Assembly: GCF_016859285.1 (NCBI RefSeq)
Contig: NC_053414.1
Span: forward strand, 5,666,517 to 5,730,516
Length of the DNA: 64,000 nucleotides
From: Xiphias gladius
Taxonomy: Eukaryota; Chordata; Actinopteri; Istiophoriformes; Xiphiidae
Reading direction: 5' to 3'
Part shown: positions 47,520 to 60,625 of the stretch, in pieces
How positions within the stretch are numbered: the stretch's first letter is position 1
Layout of the letters: each line of letters opens with the position of its first letter
Notes under the pieces: model-generated
Database searches by the model: none
Told to the model about the DNA's origin: nothing
Seen by the model: only the letters and a program-made list of their open reading frames with translations
Position numbers and translations under genes: made by a program

Positions 47520-48216
47520 TATAGGCCTTGACTGCCGGGTGGCTTCCCATTATGCACCGAGCTCCTCTCTCCTCCTCTTCCTCTCCAACTGCACGCATTC
47601 ATATGCCATCAATGCTCGCTACTAACTTGACTTCTTCTCCCCCACAGTTTTGTTCTTTCTCGTCTCTCTCCTCCCGTCGCTTTCTGCAGGTATTTCTGCC
47701 CCTGGTGCTAGAGAGTCTGGACCTGTGACTGCAAACCACCTACTGCCCCCACGATCCTGCTCAACACACACTGCGTCAAATATTATGATTATCATCTATT
47801 ATTATTAATTATAATAATATCTATAGTTATTATTTTGTTTTATAAGTACTATTATTATAATAATTATTTTTATTATTAGTCTCATTATTGTTACACTTCT
47901 TTATGTTATACATCTACTGTGCTATGCCCCTTCTTTCCTTCCCTCCCTCCCTCCCTCCCTCCCTCTGTCTCTTTCTCTCTCAACCTCAACCTCTCTCTCG
48001 GGGCAGACGGTCGCCCACTATGAGCCGGGTTTCTACCTGTTAAAAGGGAGTTTTTCTTTGCCGCTGTAGCCAAGTGCTTGCTCGTGTGGGAATGTTGGGT
48101 CTCTGTAAATATAACTATAAAGGGTCCTGGTCTAGACCTGCTCTACGGGAAAAGTGCCCTGAGATAACCTCTGTTATGATTTGGCGCTGTATAAACAAAA
48201 TTGAATTGAATTGAAT
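47520..48216 (+). mobile_element. L2-type LINE 3' end (or SINE with an L2 tail)
   Basis: The last 200 bases carry the fish L2-type tail: AAAGGGAGTTTTTCTTTGCC, TAAAGGGTCCTGGTCTAGAC, AAAGTGCCCTGAGATAAC, TGATTTGGCGCTGTATAAAC, and a terminal (ATTGA)n run ending at 48216. Upstream are a TAT/ATT simple expansion (47775-47895) and a (CCCT)n run (47937-47966). No open reverse transcriptase frame is present. It is antisense to nacc1. Confidence 0.75.
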
Positions 48217-50399
48217 ATCCCAACTCCTTTAGTGGCGCTGCTCCTTGGCCGACAATAAATGATAGTGGTTGTACTGGGAAACTTCCAGGTGTGAATGTGG
48301 GGCAGGGGGTTACTGTATTGTAGCATGACTGCTCAGCAAACCTTTCCTAGTTGAAAAATAAAACTTGAAAACAGCAGGCTAAAGCGGTCCTGAGCTCCTG
48401 CCTTATGCCTACGTAAGGGCAGCACTGAGAATAGGGGGGCCATCAGCATTTCATCATGATTAACTTAATAAATTAAACATAATTATTTTTAATAAAGTTT
48501 ATAGGTTATTCATTTTGATAGATACGGGCATAGTAAGTAAGGCACTGGGCTAAGAGAAAGAGCACAAAAGTACTGAAGTTGTCTATTTACAACTCCAGTG
48601 CTACGCATTTCATCAACAATGCTTTCATTTTATATTTATAAGTTCCTGGACAGTTAAGGTTAAAATAAAAAACACTGAATATTAGTGTTTCCTACAGCAG
48701 CTAGCAAATCAGTGGATATAAGATACACAAATCTTGCAGAAATGCTAATAGTGTGTATTATTTGGGTAAGCTTCCATTACAAAATTATTACGCTTAATTA
48801 ATTAGACAGCCCTATTCTGGACAAAACAATTAAGATCACAGGCTGCTTATTGGACTGGGAGTGCTTTGTACAATTTGATCTGAACAACATTCCCATCATA
48901 TCAAAACACTATTAGCGTCTGAACGTATAAATTACTGTTGAGTTTTCTCCTACTTATTCTGTAAAAATCAATAATGTTCTGACATAACAACGTCGGTATT
49001 TGTTTGGCAGTGTACCTTGACACATTATTGCGCCATGACAGTTTGTGTTGATGTAAAGAAATCAATATGCATTACAAATATGTAATTATAATTCAACTGA
49101 CGTGGCTCCGAGTGATATTTTTTTCCGTGAATTTTGGGCCTTATCCAGGATTTGTTTACATAAATTACTCCTACTTTAGTCAGTGCATTGATCTCAGTGA
49201 TATTGTGGATTACTATCTTATCAAAACTGGTAGCAGTACCTAAGTCTGCTGATAGAGCAGCAAGATTATGATAAAAAGTTGTTGGTTTTGACCGCTGGAG
49301 TGGCTGGGGTAAGTGGCGCTTCTCGGTGACCAATATTAGATTCCCGTGTTTGTTTCCAGGTGTAAATATGTGCAGCCATATGAATGATAACCATGCAGTT
49401 TGCTAAGCCAAAGCACTTATGTGAAGAAAATCCTTAACCTCAGTGATCAAATGCAAAAATAAATGCACTGATCACACCAAAAAGTAGGGAAAAATAAAGG
49501 GTCTACGGTTATGCTGACATTCACAATAGGACACCAGAATCTGTCATGAAATCTGAAAATTGCTCAAGCATATTTTGGTAGCCTAAAAGCTAACTTTTTC
49601 TTCCACTCCGATTTGATTTCAACACACTGCGGAGCGCTGAGATGTCACCCAAGGACATCCTATCAGCCTCCTATCCTCTTCACAGGTCAGAGAGGTCACA
49701 ACAACTTCCAGGAAACATAAAGGGTAGTTAATTCACACCACTTGACCCCTGCCCTGCAGTCCCCGTGTGCCCCATTATGTGCTCTGACTCCATGCTAAAC
49801 TGTGCGTGTCTCTCTCTGTGTGTGTGTGTGTGTGTCTCCTCCACATTTTTTTTTTTTTTTTTTAAAGTCATCTCCAGTGCCATAAACTCTGGATTACTCT
49901 ATGCAAACTAACCACATGTTTCAGCTAACACCCAAATGCCAGGAAAAAAAAGTAACTCGATCACTGCAGTCGGCTTTGCTGGCACATAATCAATCCGGAA
50001 AATTATTTGATTCAGCACTAACACAAGCTAATGATTATCAACATCAATCACTACCTGATCATATTCAGTTTCCTGGTTTGGGGAGGTTAAAGGTGGCCTG
50101 TTAGCAAGTAGCAAGCTAAAGCTAGGGCTAACACTGGCATTAGTAAAACACTTTACTAGGCAAATAATTCGTAAACATGCCTTTAAATCGCAAGTAATAA
50201 ATTCTAGCCTTGTGTGACTTTTAGTTTAAAAGGCGTTTGAGGCTGAAAATGCTGTATTTACCGACACTCGTGGGTAGACAGGCACCAAAATGTGGCTATA
50301 GTGTAGCCTCCCTTGAGCACGACCAGCGCTGAAACTTCAAAAACGAAATATTATTCATACACATCAATTATACATCAATTAATCTCACATGAAAGTCTA

Positions 50400-51905
50400 G
50401 CAGAGCCGATGTCTCGACGGTAGACGGTCGGGAGAGAAAGAGCCCGCCACCACGGGGGCAGCAGGGCTGTCAGGGCGGGCAGAGAGCTCTCTGTTTCCCC
50501 GCCGTGTGCCAGCCTCGATGCCCGGTAGGATTTGGGAGTCCTCGGCTGGCCCGGGCCGGTGTGTGTGTGTGCGTGCGTTCAGCGGCGGGCGGGCGGGACG
50601 GACGGAGGGGAGGGAGGGAGGAGGCGGCGGCGGCGGCAGCAGCGGAAAGGGACGATAAAAAAGAAAAAAGATCTTTTCCCCTATTTTGTTTGTCAGCCCC
50701 GGTATCAACTCCCCCCAGTACACACGCGTTTATCCTCCGAGGAACCGGGGGCACGAAATCTGCCACAAGAACAGTCGAGGGGATAAAATATTCAGCAGTT
50801 CAACGCTCTCCCCCGTCTCCCCTCGTTCCGTGCCAGCGCGCTGTGATGTCCGTTTAGACCGAGTTCCCTCCTCCGACTCCGGCCGAGTGGCAGCTACCGA
50901 TACGGGACAGACACGCGTTGTTCCCCTCCAAAATGTCGCTTGTGATATATTACGGCGAATAAATTATTTATTTAATCTCCGCCGAACAGGGGACTCTGGA
51001 AGCCACACGGGCTTCGCTCACTTGACTGAACTCCGACGTGAAATCAATCAATGTTTTAACGGTTTTTTTTTTTGTTTTGTTTTTTTTACCGGAGCGGAGA
51101 GGGGTGGTCTATTGCGGACGGCGATCCTGGCACTCCATCTTTACCCGACATCAACAGGTCATCCCGGGACACAAATACGCTGCAACTGTGGGCGAGACAG
51201 ACGGATGGATCCGGCATGGCGAGAGGAGAAAGGAGAGGAGGGGAAAGGAAAGTAGGGGGCTGGCTGTAAAAATCTTAACCCGTTTACCGACAGGACACGG
51301 TGATATTGGGCGAATCAACGGCTGCCTGGGCTTCTCAAAGGCAGCATGTCACTTGGAAAAAAAAAAAAACTGCACCCCCCTCCCAAAAAAAAAAAACACC
51401 AAGTAGTTTTTTTTTTTCGTTTTTTTTTTGGGAAAGTTCAGGAATGCGAGAGAAGAGAGAAAGAGGATCGGAGGACTCATCAAGTCACTCACCGAGGGAA
51501 AGGGGGGGGGGCAGCCCGCGGCGACGAGTGAGTGAAGCCGGTGAAGTGGTTAAAGTTTGGTCTGTCCCCATGAGCCCATCCCCCATAGTAGCTAGCAGAA
51601 CTTTACCACCTCCCTCCCCTAAACAAAAAAAAACAAAAACAAACAAACAAACAATAGCTTAACCCCCCCCCCCCCCCCCCGGACCCCCTCCGCCTCAACA
51701 CACCACCGCAGAACATACACCACCACTCCATCCAAATTCCCATCCGAATTCAAGAAGGCAACCCCAACCCCGCAACCCCCGCACAGTTCGGGGCTCGGAC
51801 GGACGGACGACCGGCCGGCCGGCCGGCCGGCTGGCCAGCCGACCGAACCGCCTCGCCGGGCGAGCCCGAACCGCCGTCCCCGGTGACCCGCCGTGCTCAA
51901 CTCAC
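50400..51905 (-). promoter_or_regulatory. CpG-rich start of nacc1 intron 1
   Basis: GC-rich, with CGG runs (50580-50645), a C20 run at 51661-51680 and (CCGG)n at about 51811-51832. A donor-like CG|GTAAATAC on the - strand near 50264 could mark another 5' UTR exon, but there is no supporting evidence. Confidence 0.4.
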
Positions 51906-52010
51906 CCCCCTGAGCCGTGTTCCGTTGGAAAGTGTTTCAGCGGCGGAGAGCAGCGGAGAAGAAGCGGTCTAGTGTCTCCCTCCGCCTCGCTACAGGCAGC
52001 CATTCATTGT
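51906..52010 (-). other. predicted nacc1 non-coding exon 1
   Basis: On the - strand GGAACACGGCTCAGGGG is followed by GTGAGTTGAG, a strong donor (GT at 51905-51904), in a CpG-rich setting upstream of the coding exons. The right-hand boundary is a guess because no start site can be read. A competing donor is at 53226. Confidence 0.5.
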
Positions 52011-52077
52011 GACTGTACGCCGTGAACCAGCAGCCGGAGCACGCGCACAATTCAGGCATACACATGCATACTTTACA

Positions 52078-52078
<1 letters not shown>

Positions 52079-52118
<40 letters not shown>
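52079..52118. repeat. (CA)n microsatellite
   Basis: About 20 CA units just upstream of the predicted nacc1 first exon. Confidence 0.9.
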
Positions 52119-52119
<1 letters not shown>

Positions 52120-52238
52120 CGAGGAGAGGAGCGCAGAGCTATCGAGGAGGGGGACGCAGAGGAGCAGAGCGGAGATTTTTTTTTTTTTTTTTTTTAACTC
52201 TCCCAGGGGTTGCAGACAGATCGCAGAGCAACCGATCG

Positions 52239-52352
52239 ACCTGACAGACAGACAGACAGGCAGGCAGGCAGGCAGGCAGGCAAGCAGGCAGACAGACAGG
52301 CAGACAGACGGGCAGGCAGGCAGGCAGGCAGACAGATAAGACAGACAGACAG
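52239..52352. repeat. (GACA)n/(GGCA)n tetranucleotide repeat
   Basis: Blocks of CAGA and CAGG alternate over about 110 bases, with CAAG and CGGG variants. It is in the likely nacc1 upstream region. Confidence 0.95.
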
Positions 52353-52449
52353 ACGGGGAGGCAGTCTGCATTGTCTCACTACTTTTTGCCAGTAACGAAT
52401 TACCGCTGCACCTTACGCGCAGTAATTCGAGCCGCCGACAGTGAGCCAT

Positions 52450-55030
52450 GGTAAATTGGGTGTGTGAATTTGACTGCAGACTAATCCAAAAATTATTATA
52501 CTGTCAAAAGCTAATCCTCCACTGTAAAACTTTTTTTTTTTTCCATTTTAACCGCACATTGACGTGCACGTCACTGCACGTAAACTGGTAAAACAGCAAA
52601 AAAATTTCATCCAAAAAAAAAAAAAAAAAGAAAAAAGTGTAGCCTAATAATTGAAACCGAGGGCAAATTTAAATTTGCCCCCCAGTGGTTATGACAACAG
52701 ACCTCACCGAATCCCCACTTTTGTCACCAAATCCCTTAAATGGCGGGCTGAAGGTAAACGATAGGGTCACTCGGCGTTCAATTTGTTTCACTCAGCATTA
52801 CTAAGAATAACTTGGCACAGACACAATCATTTGGATGAGTAACAGCAGGAAAGTTGACTTAAGTACACGTGGAAACAGTCTGGTGGGATTTTTTTTAACC
52901 AGTCAAAACAATGGCGAGCCATGGAAAAGGAACGCTCTGTGGGTCGCATTTAGATGTTTTTATAATATTTATTTTCATTTCATTTTAGATTATGTTTTCA
53001 GACTGTTACTTTACGAGGCTAGACGAGATCAGAAATGCTATTTTTTTGGCGGGTACATCTGCTGTGACGAGTGCTGCAACGGCATCGGCATCAAGACCAA
53101 GCAACGCGATCAGATTTGAAAGCGCGGCGGACCGCAGGTTTGAGCCCACGCACCGCCGCGGGCAGGTAGACGGGCAGCGTCCCCGGCCGACCCGGCCGTC
53201 TGAGCCCCACCCACTCGCCACTCACCGGGGGCGTCTTCGGCCTCGGGTGGTGGTGGAGGCGACTCCCTGCTGCCGGACGCCGCGCGGGCCGCGAGGACGG
53301 GGGAACGGCGGTTCGATCCCGCCGCCGGGGAAGTGCGCGGTGGCGAGTCTAGACTCCGGGCAGGTGAGCCCTGCGGGGCCTCCAGGCGCTGCGCGGGGTG
53401 AATACTAAACAGGATGAGACTGCATTCGGGCACGGCACTGCGCTCCCCGCTCGCTCTCCCTGTCATGCCAAATGCTATTAACTCTATAATTCTCCTGTGT
53501 CAGATGTATAGCGCCACGCTCTCTGGGCATTTATTGTCACAGCGCCCCCATCCAGATGTTCAGGCTGGTGTGCATACAGTAGAGCCAGATTTATTTATTT
53601 ATCTTTTTATTTATTTATTTTAACCTCCTCCACACTCACCCATGCCCCTCTTTTCTTTTTTTCTTTTTTTTTTCTTTACGGCAACCGAGACGAGGCGATC
53701 GCAGCCGTTATGACGGTTCAGCGTGAGACGCTTGAACGTATTTGGGGGTTTTGTTTTTTCTCGGCGTAGACCGTGCGTCCATCGCAGACTGGATACCAAC
53801 GAGGCAATATAGGCGCTTCGGCGCGTGAACGTAGCAATACCACATTGTGAGAAGCAGTACTCCTCAGTTACCCCCCCCCCCCCCCACACACACACACACA
53901 CACACACCACCACCCTCAAATAACTTTCGCCAGAAAGAGTCACTCTTTTTTAATTACTTTGATTTTTTTTTCTTATTTTATTCTTGTGCCGGTAACTTGT
54001 TCAATTACAGTTGCTATTTCAGGAATAAACTGGGATTGTGAAGCCTGTGTATTTCAATCTTTTTTTTTTTTTTTTGCCGGCCTAAGCTGGTCCCGTTCAA
54101 ACACGCCGAGCCTAAAAATACTGAAACCAGTTTAAACTTTTTAAGCCGACTCCAGCTGCGGTCAGTCGGCGAGAAGCACAGAAGCCGTTATCATGATCAC
54201 GATCATATTATTAAAAACAGTACCCGAAGTGGACGTGTGCGGGCCGGACCGGCTGTCGCACCCGAGCCGAGTTTGCTCCGCTGCCATGTTTTGCCATTGC
54301 AACAGACCCGGTCGGGAACTTGCCTTGGAAAGCTCAAAGGGCAGGACAGAATTCGCGTGGTTTAATCAGTAACGCGTTTTGCATCATGTTTTGTTTGTTT
54401 GTTGGTTTTTTTTGCATTTGTGATCGTCGTAGGGGACGTTTTGTAGATGAAATGCGAATCTGCCAGCTGTCAAATAAATCCAGGGTAGTCGAGTATAAAC
54501 CCAGTGCGAGAAGGAGGAGAAGAAGATAAAACAAAAGAAAAGAGAACAGCGGGCCACAGGCAAAACACAAACGGTCTGTTTTCAGCCTCCGCCCGGCGTC
54601 ACATTCCTGCCATAACGACCCCAAATTCAGTTTACTGTACATTGCCTGATCCGCTGAGCGTTAACCTGCGTTGACCTTGTTTTCTCTGAGGCGCTCTTGA
54701 TCTCCTCTCCTCATTGGTTTGAGATATTCTGAGATACAGGTATTTTGGTTAATCCATACGCTGTGCCTCTTCATCAGAATGCATTACCGACTAAATTAGA
54801 TTATTCATGAAAGCGGACTGGTGTGTTGTTTTTTTTTTTCCCCCCCAGTCTCCTCACATGTTCACCGCGGGGGGAAAGTAGGCCAGGGCGTGCGGCGGCT
54901 GACTGAGCTCCCTCTTGTCCTTACATTACACCGTTTCCCTGACATTACACGGCCCCGCCGGGGGGGCGGAGGCGGAGGCGGAGGCGGGGGCGGCCTCAGC
55001 AGCTCGCCGGGCTTGAGGGGCCGCGCGGGC
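52450..55030. other. divergent intergenic region, nacc1 to trmt1
   Basis: 52450-53100 is AT-rich. 53105-53430 is strongly GC/CpG-rich and on the - strand contains GACGCCCCCG|GTGAGTGG (exon end 53226), a possible alternative nacc1 first exon. 53590-54900 is AT-rich with T-runs, a C17 plus (CA)n run (53874-53906) and no recognisable gene. Confidence 0.45.
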
Positions 55031-55075
55031 TTCCGTAGCGACGCTCCAAACATGGCCGCTTCCATGTGCTAACGT
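54945..55075 (+). promoter_or_regulatory. trmt1 promoter
   Basis: GGCGGAGGCGGAGGCGG-type GC boxes (54960-54995) are followed by an ETS-like CTTCCG near 55030 and ACATGGCCGC near 55051, which is close to a YY1 site. These lie just before the predicted first exon. No TATA box is seen. Confidence 0.5.
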
Positions 55076-55203
55076 GAGAGTAGACTGGTAGCCGAGCCTG
55101 CACTGCGGCAGCGAGGCGACAGACACCGCACGGCCACCGGCGCCGCTTTTACACGAAAGAACCCCGACCAGAGTCGAAGAGCAGCGTCCGCCTGTTGTCA
55201 CAG
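55076..55203 (+). other. predicted trmt1 non-coding exon 1
   Basis: GC-rich, ending CTGTTGTCACAG|GTAAAAAC (donor at 55204-55205). The next acceptor is 56464-56465. The 5' boundary is approximate. Confidence 0.5.
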
Positions 55204-56465
55204 GTAAAAACTGCTAAACGCTGCCCGTTTAGCCTGGCTAGCAAACATGCTAATAACTTTGCTGGTATGATGTGGGCAGCGGCTGCAGAGCTTCGAGGGC
55301 AGTTTTCTGTGTTGCCTAAAACGCTTGACGTTAGCTTTCCTGACCTCAGTCAACCCAAAGTAACAAACATTTTTGCTCCAGTGTAAAAGGCTGCCTTGCC
55401 GACGGGTCAACTCACTGCTGTTAAATTGAAAGCCACAAAGCTAAAGGTGCCGGGGGTAAGTTAAAGGTACAGTCCAGATAACCTGTGAAAGTCCTGCTCA
55501 ATCCCTGGGTTGACTCTAGTCCTGAAACGGCTAGTCAGCTAATCGATTAGTCGATGCACCGAACGATAGTCAACAGCACTTTCGATAATCAATAAGTAGT
55601 TTTAAGCCATGTATCAATCTCTATCTGTGAGGATTTTCAGCTTTTCTCAGTTGTCCACCAAATATAATGGGGGTTTTGGCTGTTGGTCGGACCCAGTTTA
55701 AAGCAATTTCAGACACCACCTTGCTGGGATGAGGGGCATTTGTCAGGTATTTTCTGATGCTCTACACACACAAGTTTAATGGGAGGTGTAGATATTTAAA
55801 TCACCATTTTTCCTGAGCATTTCAGGGGCTGTTTGTCCACGACAACTGGGCGAACCCCGTCTGTTGAGTTTGCCGTCAGCAAGTGGTTTAAGTTTTAGGT
55901 TGTTCAGTCCTCAGAAGAGCCGATGATTTATCCCACGGTCCATGTTACAAACATGAGACCAAGGTCGGGTGATAATTGAGTATAATCATCCTTAATGTCC
56001 CACCATATATTCATTTCCTGACAACTCCTTCCTTCAGAATACTTTTCCTCAGGGTCCTCATCGCTAAATAATATCAAACTAACCTGAAGTGACATCTGTC
56101 ACAGCACGAGCCCTCAAATATTTGAAAATGTGTCTTTTTAAAATGTCATATTTTGTAAAACAGTATAAACAACTAAACACGTTATCATATGATTTAAAAT
56201 AATTTAATATCGTAATGCATCAATATAACGATTGTTTTGATGATATTTGGAATATTAATATATCCATAGAAGACCAAATAAAAGATTACTTCATTTGTGA
56301 CCTGTAAAAGCCTCCATGTGAGTTTAAATGTCAGGTTAAGAATAAACAAAGACTTGCATGGGAGTGTGAATCAAATTTCTTCACATTTATGCACTAGTGG
56401 TGAGATCTAGATTCTTTCTTTTGACGTTTTGCAGCATTCATGTGTTTTTATTTGTATTTTTCCAG
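55204..56465 (+). other. trmt1 intron 1
   Basis: Contains a hAT MITE copy at 55514-55775. The remainder is AT-rich without recognised elements. It ends TATTTTTCCAG at 56465. Confidence 0.6.
55514..55775 (-). mobile_element. hAT MITE remnant, family A
   Basis: Shows CTAATCGATTAGTCGATG, TCGATAATCAATAAG, TTTTGGCTGTTGGTCGGAC and a CACCTTG-type end, in the reverse-orientation order seen in the copies at 32352 and 13944. Confidence 0.65.
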
Positions 56466-56478
56466 GCACCGTCCCTTT

Positions 56479-56909
56479 ATGCTGGTGCAGTCAGCTCGGC
56501 TGTTCCCCCTCATCGTCTCCAATCACCTGCGACCTTCTTGCACCCGTTCTGCCGGACGGGCATTTCAGTGGAGGCTACGCGGTGGTGCTGCCGCTATCAG
56601 CAGGGGCCTGAAATCTATGGAGCCCCTAAACGCCTCTCAGGACCCCGAGGTTCCCACCACCAACCCTCCGTCTACGTCTGCTGGATCTTCGGCAGATGTT
56701 GTGAGCCCATCCCCCACAGATACAGCCTCTGAAGAAGAGAGGACACCTCCTGTGGGTCTTTTACCAGGGGAGACGGTGGTCAAGGAGGGCAAGGCGGCCA
56801 TCTTGTTTCCCAATGCAAATGAAGTCTTTTACAACCCAGTCCAGGAGTTTAACAGAGATTTGACGTAAGTATAAACACTAGCTACTTTGGCATCTGCTCT
56901 GAAGACTAA

Positions 56910-56946
<37 letters not shown>

Positions 56947-59900
56947 ACAGACATGAGTCTCTCCTCAGATTGATGCAATATAAAGTGAATCACCACAGAG
57001 AAAGTATCTTTTAGCAGGTCATCAGTTTGGCATGATAAACTGCAGAGACAATTTAAAAAAAATCATTGTCCAGTCAGCATTGTGCCTTCTGAGGACACGC
57101 TAGGTAGTTAAACTCATACATACCTACATACCAACATACCTCTGCAAAGTATGGCAATGTTCTAAATGTTGCATTTTAAGAGCAAAGCTTCTGCTGAACA
57201 TGCGATAAAACAGGGATAATAGTAAATGCTAAATACAGTATAACAGGCTCACAAGTAGAGATGGCAGTTGCACAGCAATATTCTGTATATCCAAAGTGGG
57301 CTGACATTAGACAACCGTAGCCATCTACCAGACCACCTGAGCCTATAGTGGCAAAAACCCCCTGAATGTACTGAAATGCGCAAGGGTGCGTTTGCTCATG
57401 AGCTCCACTTTCAATTTGTAGGAGGGAGATTGTGTTAGCTCTTCGCTCAATGGTGACATGGTCTTGCTTTAATAATAGAAAATATATAAAAGTGTTTAAT
57501 CAGTATCGAGATATGCTTCAAAGTAGACACGGTGGAATATATAGTCCTGTCAGGCTTTTGTGCTGGGATGAATTATTTTAAGTGGATCAGATCAGTTAAA
57601 GCCAGTTAAATTCATCATGTTGCTGTAGCAACACCTGTGGAGAAAATGCAATCAAATTTTGCAGGAAATCCAGACAAAAATGAATTTTGCCCTCATGCCT
57701 CACAGTAATACACGTTGCCAGTGGCAACACGGTGGCGTCATCTGAACCAAAACCCAGTAAGTCGTTTCTTGGCCCCTGGCAAAACTTTTGATCAAGTTTC
57801 ATCATAGTTTGTTGGGTTGTTTTGGAGATATTCCAGTAACTAGGAAACCACACACAGGACTGAGTCCTTAACCTCACTGGCAGTGGAAAATATTTTCTGT
57901 CAGCAGGACGAGACACTTTCGCTTAGTCTCAAATGTATTCATAGAGCCCAACTTTTGCTGAATGCATTCATATTTTTGAATCTGCAGCCGTATTTTACTC
58001 TGCTGACCCAGCCTTCCCTGGTTTTTAATTGCTTTATCATTGTTGTGTTTCACACAGTCACTCCGTCGCTCAGTCACAGTGCATCAGTTACTCCACGAGA
58101 AAGGGTCAAGTCCGTTCTACAAGATTGTGCAAATCAAGATTTGTAACTTTAGAACGAGATTTGTAATTTTAAACCACTGGCGGAAAGGAGTCACTTGTTA
58201 TATTTGGAGGAAAACAAATGTCATGAATATTTAGTAAACTGTTTTAATTTTATTTAGTTTTTAGTTTTTATCCTGTTATAATATCTGCAGTCCGTGTTTA
58301 TATATAAGCAATCGATTTCCTCTTTCCCCCTCTAGATGTGCTGTGATCACAGAGTTTGCCAGAGATCTGCTGGCTCAGCGTGGGGTGAAGGTGGTGGTGC
58401 CTGGAGAGAAAGAGAGGGTGGTGGTCTCTCTGTCAGAGGAGCAGAACGAGGCCGATGTGCAGATGGAGGAGAAAAACGGAGCAGAGGAGCCGGCCCTAAC
58501 CGCGAAAGTGGGGGAGAAATGCGAGGTACGTGGGACCGATTTTTACATTCTGACCGTCATGGAGCAGATTTCATCGCTATGTTTCTCTCGACCATAAAAG
58601 TGCCCCTGAATGAATGAATGGATGGACGAATGAATGAATGAACAGATGAATGGACGAACAGATGAATGGACGGACTGATGGACAAATCGACGAACGAACG
58701 AACTGATTAATGAATGGAAACAAAATCTTTTTAAATCATTTGTGTGCAGATCGTCCAATTTAGATGAAAATTTGTTTTGTGTGTCTTATTTGTTGTTGAC
58801 ATAACATGCTAGTAGTAAGGAGTCAAAGGGTTGAACACCTCTGGAAATAAAGCTACTATAGTGGCGGTAGTAGCTAATGGGGTCCCAATAAACATGAACA
58901 GTCTCCAAAACTCAACATTAAAGAAATTAAAGCCACACATAGTCAGAAAAAGTTACACACATCCAGTTTTGCTGATGCTGTACCACCTGCTGCAGTCCCC
59001 TGACTGTGGTTCCGTAGTTTAGAGCAGTACCAGGATTAGTGGTTTAATTTCCACCGGGGCTTCCCGTGCTAAAAATATACACACTGATGCTGCTGGAAAG
59101 CAGTTTGGATAAGAGCTTCCAGATAATTTCACACCCTGGTGGTCCCAAGCGGTAGGGAGAGGTTTAATTAGCCCAGTTTGCGACACTTGTTGTGGCTGCT
59201 ACGTTGAAATAATGTCATCAGTGGTCAGTAAAAACACCCGATACTGAAGTTTCTTCTCCTTAGTCGCTTAGTGAGGTGCCATTGCTGGTCATCCCAATTT
59301 TTTTTTTCTGTCTAGAGCACTCACATTTGTAACTGTCAGCTGATTACTGGTCGAAGAGAAAACATTCTGACAGTGACCAGTTGTAAAAATTAGATTTTTG
59401 TCGGAATATGCAGCGTCTGAATTACAATAGTAGGAACATTTTCTTTAATATTTTCTGTCACAACACTTGGGATTTAACTTGGCAAAGGAGTTTTTACACA
59501 CAAATATTACTTTGTTACTGTACCTTTTTAAAAGTGTTTTAATCCATATTTTCATAATAACATCATGGATCAGATGATGGCATATGCAGTCCTGGTTGAA
59601 ATTCTTGGCATCCCTGAATTTTTAACACAGAATTTAGAATATCTTCAGAAATATATGCAAATTAACCAATTTTGTATAATCGGAAAACATTTAATAGAAT
59701 TTCCAAGGTTACTGAACAACAACAACAACAAAAAGTGCTTTCACATGGTGAAACAAAAAAATACAGACACAAAATGTATGTGTGACACAATTGTTTTCAC
59801 CCTTTGGATGAATTTAAATGAGTTCCTCCAAAATTAAAAAATAAGACTCACCTGTGCCTGATTTTTTTGTGTTCATGTGACCTGAATTGATGGTTTTACT

Positions 59901-60592
59901 GCATAAAAAGGAGCTCATTGTTTCCAGTTTCTTTTTCACAGTGGCGAAGACAAGAGAGCATCAGAAATGCTATTATATAAAAACATTACAATTCCAAAGG
60001 CTACGGGGCAATCGCCAAAGATTTTGAAATCCCCGTTTCAACCGTTTGTAATGTTATCAGGAAGTTTCACAGTCAAAAAAATGTTGAGACACTTCCAGGA
60101 CGTGGTGCTAAGAAGAAAGTCAAGGACAGAAGTCTGCTAAGGTTGATGCAGATTGTGGAAAAAAACACCACACAAGACATATAAAGAGCTTCAGGCCGAC
60201 CTGGACCGGTCCAGAGTGATGGTTTCAGCCCGTACTGTACGCCACACACTAAACCAAGGGGGGGGCTCCATGGGTGAGGTCCAAGGAGGAAAGACTAGTG
60301 TTTGCAAAGTCTTCTGATGAAATCCGAAGAGGCATTTTAGGGCCAAATGTGTTATAGTGTCAGAAAAGTAGGTTTAAGGTGAAGGTCTTGGGTCTTTCAG
60401 CAGGAAAACAACCCAAAGCACAAATCCAGCAGCACAGAAGAATGGTTGAAAAGGAAAAGATGGACTGTTTGAAACCGGTCAGCAGTGAGTCCTGACCTAA
60501 ATCCCATTGAACACCTTTAGAGAGAGAGCTGAAATCCGCCACTGCAAAAAGGAGTCCTGCAAACTTAAAAGAGCTGGAACGAACAGCAATGG

Positions 60593-60625
<33 letters not shown>

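Larger units (their letters stand above)
43403..51905 (-). other. nacc1 intron 1 (large first intron)
   Basis: Lies between the predicted 5' UTR exon and the exon with the start codon. It contains purine-rich DNA (43430-43800), a broken hAT transposon (45058-45690), dinucleotide repeats (45700-46000), an L2-type 3' end (47520-48216) and a (TG)n/T-run (49818-49862). The sections 43810-45050, 46020-47515 and 48220-49800 show nothing else I recognise. The upstream end (50.4-51.9 kb) is CpG-rich promoter-like DNA. Confidence 0.55.

Noticed and set aside
50686..51255. 189-codon open frame on the + strand
   Set aside because: GC-rich promoter DNA with no recognisable domain; open by composition.
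51937..52449. 170-codon open frame on the - strand rich in Cys, Leu and Ser
   Set aside because: Mostly the translation of the GACA/GGCA and CA repeats.
53307..53323. tRNA T-arm-like hairpin: GGCGG, loop TTCGATC, CCGCC
   Set aside because: The stem and loop fit a T-arm and B box, but no A box, anticodon arm or correctly spaced acceptor stem is found; chance in GC-rich DNA.
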